24,290 nt of DNA from contig JAOACM010000004.1 of NCBI GenBank assembly GCA_026417845.1, positions 1 through 24,290 of the forward strand, read 5' to 3'. The notes under the pieces are model-generated. The model was given only the letters and a program-made list of their open reading frames with translations. It was not told the DNA's origin and ran no database searches. Source of the stretch: Planctomycetota bacterium. Lineage in GTDB: Bacteria > Planctomycetota > SZUA-567 > H5-PLA8 > CALKMO01. Position numbers and translations under genes: made by a program. Shown here piece by piece: positions 8,201 through 14,574 of the stretch. Each line of letters opens with the position of its first letter. The stretch's first letter is position 1.

Positions 8201-9602
8201 TTGCGATTCGTCTTCGAACCGGAGGATACGCCTGAAGGCATCCCCCTACGGCGAAGAGGCGAATCCGGTCACCGTGATGGACGAGACCGATCAGGGCGAG
8301 CTCCGCTGGGTCAAACGCGGATATTACCACGTATATCCGATCTACGAGCCGAATCCGCCGCCGGGCAGGCGGGCCAGGATCATAGACTGGGGGATGGAGT
8401 TCTACGTGGGGCTGGACGATTTCGTCAGGCGGACCTATACCGCCGCGAGCGGACCAGGGGCGGCGACCGGCGGACGCCTGATGAAGTTCCCCACCGGCGA
8501 GATGCCGCGCAACGCGCGCAATTTGAGTTTCTTCTCTGAGGGGGGGGCGCTTGGCGGTCACGGGAGCGGGATACTGGACGAGATCAAGTTCTCATCGGGA
8601 CCGTTCGCCGGCCCCTGCCGGAGCGCCGTGACCACCGCGGGTCAGGCGCTGAGCGCCTCCGACAAGGAACTCACGGTCATCGGGCGTAACGTGCCGAAAT
8701 CAGGACTTGCCCGGATCGGGGATGAGCTGATCTTCTACAGGGATTCCGGGGCCGTCTCGGTTACGCGCTATTTCGACCCGCTGCCGAAACTGGAGGACAA
8801 GGCCGCAGTAGACCCTCCGAAGAAGGTGAGCGACCAGGCGACAGTGCTCAGAAATCTCGTCCGCGGGGCCTTCGGCACCCAGGCTTCGGAGCACGGCGAA
8901 GGCGCCGCGGTGCAGATGCTCGACTGCGCCGGCGTAACGGCCCTTTCCGCGCCGCTCTCGACGGCCGACGATTCCTTCACCGTTATTGATGGCTCCTGCT
9001 TCGGTCCGGAAGGATATTGCAGGATAGGGCCGGAAGTCCTTTCCTGGTGCCGGGGCGGCGGGCGGACGTTTTCCGGTATCAGGCACTTCCGGGGACGCTT
9101 CGGAACGCCGGCGGGAAGCTTCGACGCCGGCGAGCTGGTCCAGCCGATACCGTTCCGGTACTGGGACAGGTATGCTCCGGAGTATGCCGGCGAGGGGCTG
9201 GCGTTTTACCAGTGCGGACATTCGGAGCCTGACGCAGTGTGGACATCGGTCGTCTTCGCCACGATTGGACCGGATGGAATGCCGCGGCCCGGGCTGGTAG
9301 TCCCGCGCATCCTGGTCCGGTTCGACGGCTTCCCCGACTGGGACGCCAAGCCAACGAACCAGCCGGGAGGTCTCTACGAATTCAAAGGGGAGGGAGAGTT
9401 TCCGCTGGCCGGCGGAGCCGGGACCCGTCGGGGGGCCAGAGGTATCAGGGCCGACCAGATCGAGATACGCGTGTTCTGGCAGTTCCTGCGCGGTGCATAT
9501 TATCCCAACAACGACTGGAAACGTACATTTGGAGTGGACTGGCTGGCCGCGACCTACTACCACCCGATGGTCGTGCACAGGCGCGAGGTTGTAGAACGGT
9601 GA
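5205..9602 (+). CDS. Giant GspK-like minor pseudopilin with LamG-like domain and repeated modules
   Basis: About 1465 aa, against roughly 300-350 for ordinary GspK. ATG 5205 is favoured by GGGAGA 7 nt upstream; ATG 5181 and 5160 are possible. Cleavage is predicted after Gly16 (RKG|VAILMVVAILAGLLALAA). Residue +5 is Met, not Glu, as in GspK proteins, which cap the pseudopilus. PVNVNTAPVEVL and the following helices (about 379-485) match the GspK helix-hairpin-helix region. A LamG-like domain spans about 616-712 (LEFWIKPIGW, WLHVAVSFRG, IRIDGQFEGE). About six copies of a beta module appear near 155-224, 296-337, 721-789, 832-893, 1139-1243 and 1245-1315. Each has V-x-D-A-T-x-F-P-x-S-G, then R-I-G-x-E-x-I-x-Y, then R-G-x-x-G-T-x-x-x-x-H. 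Similar modules occur in phage and surface proteins. The stop overlaps the next possible start (TGATG). Confidence 0.85.
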   Translation: MNLSHCQIKPPNDRKGVAILMVVAILAGLLALAAPFALSMALYSRVSRGHMESARSRLAAEGAISYAVSELHKTIDVNERHGMQPPPWNTPDWDTVEEFRINLARLAGVPRIQALGIRFDDPKDLQWSVRVEDEQGKINVHTAPPPLIGNLLGSAVLIADYEPGAETLEVEDAEVFRHDGDPQTWDGFVRVGRETAAYRHAAGRTLTIAPGQLTRRHPGGDLVYDARADAIADYKFVQGRTTFRPFRSIYEIKAVSDKDGSLSLRADEFARIERLITVYSLRDRGPQWGRQERVLSAVQDDRRQFIIEDATGFGPGSVVRFVKDGKVLTFGRIEEVIASPPVSGRRSFIRLDREVGVSAGGGTRGQGQRDDVFVEPEIRHPVNVNTAPVEVLAAVFTGVALRGNVNAVSRRNALNLAVWLVNSRPVIRGPEDLEQILRAACSANIIETHERDALIANASEAGTWKLRLSTTTFCYKSLGSFTVEGAGTVKTPAGTRVAQTTLRHIVTLPQPSPGDFLLRSQKDFLRFMERPASHRVTSFPRPLFSPQAQPDESVKDGIGDVRLDTGRVYDKTPHTTWVEHFERQEPGIRPDGLDLRRAGPPRITADKVLRYDSNGFLQPTALEFWIKPIGWGSCEIFSVGDGTERNRASVYYDGKEKEFVVEVADRTMEGRVAALRFPWAVQNNDWLHVAVSFRGCGFQGQEIRIDGQFEGEKEMRFTPGSRLAAAIDAEATTIEVEDATDFPNSGAVRIEQEIIEYDRKAGNSLNVVNRGARYSYAAPHAEGAFVEIYGYVNGLAEDLTPGGAKLEDDVDRNMTCRINKPRDPNKPNDQGGIKATDTVIPVDDATRMPKSGFINIGGELCYYKDRSATELRGVERGVDGTTPRDHGDRTGISCISLMASQATGYKPVSGGGRGGIVQIDGSGDDTQVEWIEYGRIVSRDGKHYFLAPYSVRPVPGNPGVMVIWVGGFRGVYSTPVLSHDKGAKLIPVVRVQGPQCGHHCDSSSNRRIRLKASPYGEEANPVTVMDETDQGELRWVKRGYYHVYPIYEPNPPPGRRARIIDWGMEFYVGLDDFVRRTYTAASGPGAATGGRLMKFPTGEMPRNARNLSFFSEGGALGGHGSGILDEIKFSSGPFAGPCRSAVTTAGQALSASDKELTVIGRNVPKSGLARIGDELIFYRDSGAVSVTRYFDPLPKLEDKAAVDPPKKVSDQATVLRNLVRGAFGTQASEHGEGAAVQMLDCAGVTALSAPLSTADDSFTVIDGSCFGPEGYCRIGPEVLSWCRGGGRTFSGIRHFRGRFGTPAGSFDAGELVQPIPFRYWDRYAPEYAGEGLAFYQCGHSEPDAVWTSVVFATIGPDGMPRPGLVVPRILVRFDGFPDWDAKPTNQPGGLYEFKGEGEFPLAGGAGTRRGARGIRADQIEIRVFWQFLRGAYYPNNDWKRTFGVDWLAATYYHPMVVHRREVVER

Positions 9603-9811
9603 TGCCCCCCGGGAAATGGGCCGCTCTTCGCACGCTGGTTCCGGTTTCGGGGGGAGACGCCGAAGGTCGGCCGCCATGGGACCATCCTTCGCGCGCTGGG
9701 TCCGGACCCGGCCGGCTCGTGCGGGCCGGGCAGGATTCGCTGGTCTGGCGCGCCCCGATCCGCTGTCTCTCGCGCGAACATCGGGAAAGCACATCGCTTG
9801 AGGATCCGGCA

Positions 9812-11128
9812 ATGGGTGATGTGGCAGACGACTGCCGTCCGTCCTCCGGCCATCCCCGCAGGTCCAGGCGGATGCGGGGCGCCGCAACCGCTGGCGATCC
9901 CCCCGGCCGCTGGCGGCCGGGATGTCAGACGCCCGCCGCGAGCCCTCCGCCCGCCGCAGGATTGACCCTGGTCGAGCTTCTCGTGACGATGGCGATATTC
10001 GTAATGATGGCCGGAATGATGCTGCTGGTGATCGGCGAGTGTTCGAGAGCATGGAGAGAGGGCGAGCGGCGGCGGGTACTGTACGAGAAGGCGATGGGAG
10101 TCCTTAGGATAATGGCGGACGATATAAGCGCCGCCCTGACCCGGGAGCCGCGCGGCGTGGATGAGGTGCGTGTGAGGTTCATCGGGGACATAGACCCCGG
10201 GAGCGGAGGGCAGCGGCTGATGTTCGTCCGGTCATTCGAGGCCGGTCCGGAGAGGGCTTACACCCTGTTTGCCGGCGACCTGTCGGCGGGTCCGCCAGCC
10301 ATGGTCCCCTTCGAGGACAGGGATGGCGACGGCAGGCCGGACGATCCGAAGGTTGGCGGAGCCGAAGAGTACGATCTGCGCGACGATAACGGCGATGGTT
10401 TCGTAGACTATCCTCTCAGAGCGTTGGGAGGCATGGTGCAGGTCGGATATTTCGTGGAAGGCGATACTCTTTACCGGGCCGTCCGGGCTCCGGCACGAAC
10501 GACGATATCCGACATAATGACGCCGGCCCGCGCCAGACCGCTCTGCGCCGACTGCCTGCACTTCTCCCTCCGCTACTGGGGCCAGCGCTCAGCGAGCTGG
10601 GAGATACTTACGGACAAATCGGGCAGGCTCGACCCCGGCGGCGCACTGCCCGTCTGGGATTCCACGCGCGGCCTGACCGCCAACGGCCTGCAGCATTTCC
10701 CCTATCATCGCGGCGCGGCATCCCTGGACGATCCCGAAGACGATATATTTCCCCAGACGGTCATGGTTACGCTCACCGTGGACGCCGACATCGAGCGGGC
10801 GGTCAAAACGCGGCTGGAAGCCGACGCATCGGAGTCGGCCGGGCGCATCGAGGTCACATCCACGCGCGGGTTCCCGGGAGCCGGTACCGGCGAATCCTAC
10901 CTGAGAATAGGACAGGAATGGGCGCATTACTCGGAGAAAGGCGAGGATTATTTCGTCCTCGACATCCGCGGCGCCCGCGCCACGCGGCCGGCCTATCATA
11001 ACGAGGGCGAGATCGCCCGTTGCGGGAGGACGTTCACACGCGTGATCTATCTGCCGGCGTTCCGGGAGGATTGGTCGTCCGACCAGGTGTTCTGGGCGCG
11101 CCAGACCGCCAGGGGGCGTGTTCCGTAG
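9812..11128 (+). CDS. GspJ-like minor pseudopilin with Ca-loop motifs and a K-type module
   Basis: Prepilin-like protein. The N-helix LTLVELLVTMAIFVMMAGMM follows Ala-Ala-Gly, with Glu at +5. Start ATG 9812 (GAGG 8 nt upstream) gives a 50-residue leader and 438 aa. ATG 9872 would give a 30-residue leader. ATG 9602, overlapping the K-like stop as TGATG, would give about 120. GspJ-type features are RRRVLYEKAMGVLRIMADDI and the later FSLRYWG...WEILTD region, as in GspJ C-terminal sheets. Two Asp-rich loops, DRDGDGRPDD and DDNGDGFVDY (nt about 10315-10410), resemble EF-hand/dockerin-like calcium loops. Residues encoded at about 10810-11020 match the K-like protein's module (IEVTSTRGFPG, then YLRIGQEWAHY). 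In known systems J pairs with I and K at the tip. The start is uncertain; family assignment is good. Confidence 0.82.
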   Translation: MGDVADDCRPSSGHPRRSRRMRGAATAGDPPGRWRPGCQTPAASPPPAAGLTLVELLVTMAIFVMMAGMMLLVIGECSRAWREGERRRVLYEKAMGVLRIMADDISAALTREPRGVDEVRVRFIGDIDPGSGGQRLMFVRSFEAGPERAYTLFAGDLSAGPPAMVPFEDRDGDGRPDDPKVGGAEEYDLRDDNGDGFVDYPLRALGGMVQVGYFVEGDTLYRAVRAPARTTISDIMTPARARPLCADCLHFSLRYWGQRSASWEILTDKSGRLDPGGALPVWDSTRGLTANGLQHFPYHRGAASLDDPEDDIFPQTVMVTLTVDADIERAVKTRLEADASESAGRIEVTSTRGFPGAGTGESYLRIGQEWAHYSEKGEDYFVLDIRGARATRPAYHNEGEIARCGRTFTRVIYLPAFREDWSSDQVFWARQTARGRVP

Positions 11129-11556
11129 GAGGGCGTCCGCCAAGCCGATGGGCAGGCGGCTTCGCGATGGCGGCCGGGACGACATTTCGCGGCGCATCGC
11201 CTCCCGCCCGTCTCCGTAAACCCGGGATGGGCACAACTGCCCGCCGGACTGGCGGCCGCGATCCGATCCCGCGCCCGGCGCAGGCCGCGCGCCGCGCGGA
11301 CCTTCCGGCCCGGAAATCCGCCGTGTATAATTGCGTTCGGCATGGGCGCGGGCACTATATACGGAGGGGCGCGCGGCCTCCGTTGCGACGGGTCGCGACC
11401 GGATCCTGGAAAGAGGAACGCTTCGGAATGCGCGCATCCCGCGGCCGGCCGCATTTGCCTTCCCCAAGAGGGCGGAGCTCGCGACCCGCCCGTGCGCTTC
11501 ATGGGCCGGCGACAGGGTTCGAACGACGGGCTCCGTAGCGGAGGGATTCGTCCATC
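11129..11556. other. Long GC-rich spacer between J- and I-like genes
   Basis: 428 bp without a convincing gene. It contains a good extended -10 (TGTATAAT, 11324-11331) with a weak TTCCGG (11303-11308) 17 bp upstream, so the I-like gene may have its own promoter in addition to read-through. An 84-codon frame starting at ATG 11342 overlaps the I-like gene, has poorer GC3 and no recognisable features, and is not called. Confidence 0.4.
11303..11331 (+). promoter_or_regulatory. Candidate extended -10 promoter upstream of the I-like gene
   Basis: TGTATAAT is a perfect TATAAT with TG immediately upstream. The -35 candidate TTCCGG is weak, at 17-bp spacing. The predicted transcription start is near 11338, leaving about 220 nt of leader before GTG 11557. 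Chance occurrence in a GC-rich background is less likely than usual but cannot be excluded. Confidence 0.4.
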
Positions 11557-11997
11557 GTGCGCGCGGCGTACCGTTCCCATCCCGCCGGCGGGATGACCCT
11601 GGTCGAAGTGCTCGTCGCCCTCGGCATCCTCGTGGTCGGCATGATCGGCGTCCTGTCACTCGTCACGGCGGCGGTGCGCGCCCAGAAGCGCGCCGTGGAC
11701 GAGGCCAGCGCGGCCGAGCTGGCCGAGACCGTCATGGCCGACCTGCGGGCGAAGTTCGAGACCGGCTCGCTCCCTCTCGGGGGCATGGGCGCCGCCGAAA
11801 TATCGCATCCCCATTATCCGGGCTACAGATACACTGTGCGCCTGATCCCGACCGACGAAAACAGACCGGCCGATCCCCGGGCGCGGGGCCAGGCGCCGCC
11901 CAAGGCGTATTTCGTGGAGGTGGAGGTCATCTGGGCCGAAAGGGGCGAAAAACGGTCCGCCGCCTTCCGCACTTTCATGATCCTGCGGACCGAATGA
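11557..11997 (+). CDS. GspI-like minor pseudopilin
   Basis: 146-aa prepilin-like protein starting at GTG 11557, with GGAGGG (11540-11545) upstream. The short leader ends AGG and mature Met begins MTLVEVLVALGILVVGMIGV, with Glu at +5. The size, N-helix and the downstream pattern (RAVDEASAAELAETVMADLR, then a C-terminal strand ending FRTFMILRTE) fit GspI/PulI or type IV PilV-like minor pseudopilins. In characterised T2SS, I nucleates the I-J-K tip complex. It is the last member of the five-protein set and, unlike H, K and J, carries no extra domain. It is the only member with an ordinary short leader besides H and K. Confidence 0.8.
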   Translation: MRAAYRSHPAGGMTLVEVLVALGILVVGMIGVLSLVTAAVRAQKRAVDEASAAELAETVMADLRAKFETGSLPLGGMGAAEISHPHYPGYRYTVRLIPTDENRPADPRARGQAPPKAYFVEVEVIWAERGEKRSAAFRTFMILRTE

Positions 11998-12221
11998 AGT
12001 CTGGAGGCTGACTCCGGCCCGGCGCGCACGTATGAGCCGGCAGCGACCGGACTGCGATCGCAGGCAGAGTACCGGAGCGGCCTGTCCCGGCCATCGGCCT
12101 GTGGCCGTCGTCCGCTCCATCCCTCCGGCGGCCGGTCCCCCCGGTCGTGGCGACGGCGGCCCCTAGTCTCTTTGCCCCGACGTCTGCGGCCGCGCCCCCG
12201 TTTCAGACGGAATCGTTTCGA

Positions 12222-12262
12222 ATCGGATAGCGTCTCCAGCCTGCTGTGGTATCATTCCGACC
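12222..12262 (+). promoter_or_regulatory. Candidate extended -10 promoter giving a leaderless aroA transcript
   Basis: TGTGGTATCAT contains an extended -10 (TG-n-TATCAT, hexamer 12250-12255). Transcription would start about 7 nt later, at or next to the ATG at 12263. No Shine-Dalgarno-like purine run precedes that ATG (ATTCCGACC), consistent with a leaderless mRNA. No good -35 is visible. Confidence 0.45.
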
Positions 12263-13585
12263 ATGGCATCCGAACTTTGCCCAAATAAGGTCAGTATCCG
12301 CCCGCGCGGGCCGCTGATGGCCGAGGTGCGCGTGCCGGGATCGAAAAGCCTGACCAACCGGGCCATGCTTATGGCGGCGCTGGCTGACGGCATCTCGGAA
12401 CTCCACGGCGCCCTGCTGGCCGACGACAGCCGCGCCATGGCTAGCGCTCTGCGCGCCCTTGGCTTTGACGTCCGGATGGACGCGGATGCCCGCGTCTGCC
12501 GCGTAGCAGGACGCGGGGGAGCGATACCCGCGGCAGAGGCCGACCTGAACGTCGGCGACGCGGGGACGGCAATGCGTTTTCTGGCGGCCTTTACGGCTCT
12601 GGGGCGCGGCCGCTATCGTCTGGACGGTTCGCGCCGCATGAGGGAACGGCCGATAGGCGATCTGATCGAGGCTCTGGCGGGGATCGGGGTCCGCGCCCGC
12701 TGCGAGCTGGGGAACGGATGCCCGCCGGTACTAGTCGAGGCGGACGGTCTGCCGGGAGGCCGCGTAAGGGTGGAAGGATCGAAATCCAGCCAGTACGTGT
12801 CGGCCCTGCTGATGGTCGCCCCCTACGCGGCGAGGCCGATGGAAATCGAGGTAACAGGCAGCTTCGTATCGAAACCGTTCGCGGAGATGACGATAGGTCT
12901 TATGGAAAACTTCGGGATGCGCGTCGAGAGGGAGGAGGAGAGACTGTTCCGCCCCATCCACGGGGCACGCTACGTGGCGGGAACATACGAGATAGAGGGC
13001 GACGCGACGGCGGCCACGTACTTCTGGGCTGCGGCGGCAATCTGCGGCGGATCTGTTACGGTAAGCAACGTGCGCCGCGGGTCCCTTCAGGGCGACGCCG
13101 CGTTCCCGGGGGTGCTGCGGGAAATGGGGTGCCGCGTGGAAGAAACGAACGCCGGAATAACCGTGACCAGGGCCCGCGGAGAACATCTGCGCGGCGTTGA
13201 CGTGGACCTCAACGACATGCCCGACACGGTTCAGACGCTTGCGGCCGTTGCTCTCTTCGCCGAAGGCCCCACGCGGATCCGCAACGTTGGGAACCTTCGT
13301 ATCAAGGAGACCGACCGCATCGCCGCCCTGGCTGCCGAACTGACAAGACTCGGGGCGCGCGTGACCGAGGAGTCCGACGGGTTGACCATCGAGCCGCCGT
13401 CGTCAGGACCGCTTCCTGCCCGGATACGTACCTACGGCGACCACCGGATGGCTATGGCCATGGCGCTCGTCGGCCTGCGGGCGCCCGGGATCGAGATAAT
13501 GGATCCCGGTTGCGTGGCCAAGACGTTTCCGGAATTCTTCAGGGAGCTGGGCCGCCTCGGCTGCCCTGAGGGGAACGCCGTGTGA
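12263..13585 (+). CDS. aroA: 3-phosphoshikimate 1-carboxyvinyltransferase (EPSP synthase)
   Basis: 440 aa, normal length for the family. It transfers the enolpyruvyl group of PEP to shikimate-3-phosphate in the cytoplasmic shikimate pathway to aromatic amino acids. Seen motifs run in order: GSKSLTNRAMLMAALADG (catalytic Lys and S3P binding), NVGDAGTAMRFLAAF (PEP site), RRMRERPIGDLIEAL, GSKSSQYVSALLM, GDATAATYFWAAA, LNDMPDTVQTLAA (catalytic Asp), RIKETDR (Glu), YGDHRMAMAMAL and PGCVAKTFPEFF. All expected active-site residues are present and I see no frameshift. It begins 265 nt after the I-like pseudopilin gene, probably from its own promoter, and is followed 29 nt later by lpxA. Confidence 0.96.
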   Translation: MASELCPNKVSIRPRGPLMAEVRVPGSKSLTNRAMLMAALADGISELHGALLADDSRAMASALRALGFDVRMDADARVCRVAGRGGAIPAAEADLNVGDAGTAMRFLAAFTALGRGRYRLDGSRRMRERPIGDLIEALAGIGVRARCELGNGCPPVLVEADGLPGGRVRVEGSKSSQYVSALLMVAPYAARPMEIEVTGSFVSKPFAEMTIGLMENFGMRVEREEERLFRPIHGARYVAGTYEIEGDATAATYFWAAAAICGGSVTVSNVRRGSLQGDAAFPGVLREMGCRVEETNAGITVTRARGEHLRGVDVDLNDMPDTVQTLAAVALFAEGPTRIRNVGNLRIKETDRIAALAAELTRLGARVTEESDGLTIEPPSSGPLPARIRTYGDHRMAMAMALVGLRAPGIEIMDPGCVAKTFPEFFRELGRLGCPEGNAV

Positions 13586-13614
13586 TCCGGGCGCCGCGCC
13601 GGAAGGAGGAGAAA

Positions 13615-14427
13615 ATGGCCATACACCCTGCCGCCATGGTGGATCGGCGCGCGGAGATCGGTGCCGGCGTCGAGATAGGCCCATATGCCGTGATTGACGG
13701 GCCGGTAAAGATCGGGCGCGATACGATAGTGATGGCCCACGCCCATATATCCGGCCACACCGAGATAGGCGAGGGATGCCGCATCCACATGGGGGCGGTC
13801 GTGGGGCACGAGCCGCAGGACCACGCCTACAAGGGCGAGCCGTCCCGGACGCTGATAGGCAACAGGGTGACTATACGCGAGTACGCCCAGGTCCACAGAG
13901 CTACCGGCGAGGGCAATGCTACCGTAATCGGCGACGACTGTTTCCTGATGGCCACATCCCACGTCGGCCACAACTGCCGGCTGGGACGCGGCGTGCACCT
14001 GGCCAATTGCGCCTTGCTCGCCGGCCACGTTACCGTCGAGGACGCCGCAAACATATCCGGAGGAGTGGCAATCCATCAGTTCGTCCGGGTCGGCATGCTG
14101 GCGATGCTCAGCGGGGGTTCGCGTTTCAGCATGGACATTCCCCCGTTCTCGATCGGGGACGGGGCGAATTCGATATCAGGACTGAACGTCGTCGGGATAC
14201 GCCGCTGGCCGGCCTTTACCGCGGAAGACCGGGCGCAGATACGCGATGCCTTCCGGCTCATCTTCAGGTCTGGGAAGCCGCTGGGCGCCGCGGTGGCGGA
14301 GGCGGAAGGCAGGTTCGCCAGCCCGGCCGCGAGGATGCTCATCGGGTTTCTGAAAACTCCTACCCGGCGCGGAATCTGCCGCTACAATCCGCGCTCCCGC
14401 AGGGAAGACGGGGCGGAAGAAGCGTGA
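13615..14427 (+). CDS. lpxA: UDP-N-acetylglucosamine acyltransferase
   Basis: 270 aa, close to the E. coli enzyme (262). It catalyses the first step of lipid A synthesis, transfer of a 3-hydroxyacyl chain from ACP to UDP-GlcNAc in the cytoplasm. Start ATG 13615 is set by AAGGAGGAG just upstream; an earlier GTG at 13582 overlaps the aroA stop but has no such site. The N-terminal two-thirds is a left-handed beta-helix of hexapeptide repeats (VEIGPYAVIDGPVKIGRDTI and onward). SHVGHNC (His116/His119) corresponds to the catalytic His125 region of E. coli LpxA. The C-terminal helical part contains GLNVVGIRRW, the usual boundary motif. Its presence supports an LPS-bearing outer membrane, which the neighbouring pseudopilus set would also require. 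Confidence 0.95.
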   Translation: MAIHPAAMVDRRAEIGAGVEIGPYAVIDGPVKIGRDTIVMAHAHISGHTEIGEGCRIHMGAVVGHEPQDHAYKGEPSRTLIGNRVTIREYAQVHRATGEGNATVIGDDCFLMATSHVGHNCRLGRGVHLANCALLAGHVTVEDAANISGGVAIHQFVRVGMLAMLSGGSRFSMDIPPFSIGDGANSISGLNVVGIRRWPAFTAEDRAQIRDAFRLIFRSGKPLGAAVAEAEGRFASPAARMLIGFLKTPTRRGICRYNPRSRREDGAEEA

Positions 14428-14574
14428 CTGCCCGGCAGGGGGGAAGCGACCGGCCGCCAGCACGTCCGAAGCGTCCCGAACCCTGTAACCGATGGAGCGA
14501 AGGAGAGAGGCCGGAGCGGGATTTGCGCGCCGGCGGACCTTCTGAGAGAAACGGAGAGGAGGAGAGCGACAGGG

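Noticed and set aside
11505..11545. GGGTTCGAAC, resembling a tRNA T-loop.
   Set aside because: The flanking bases do not form a 5-bp T-stem on either strand, and no acceptor, D or anticodon arms can be drawn.
11342..11596. 84-codon open frame just after the TGTATAAT box, which could be a leaderless gene.
   Set aside because: Lower GC3 than neighbouring genes, Arg/Gly/Pro-rich translation without features, and overlap with the well-supported I-like gene.
3631..11997. Type IV pilus biogenesis cluster rather than T2SS-like pseudopilins.
   Set aside because: The GspG C-terminal signature, the K-like NVNTAP region and the missing Glu5 in K fit T2SS-type proteins better, although a type IV pilus-related machine cannot be excluded without the ATPase and platform genes.
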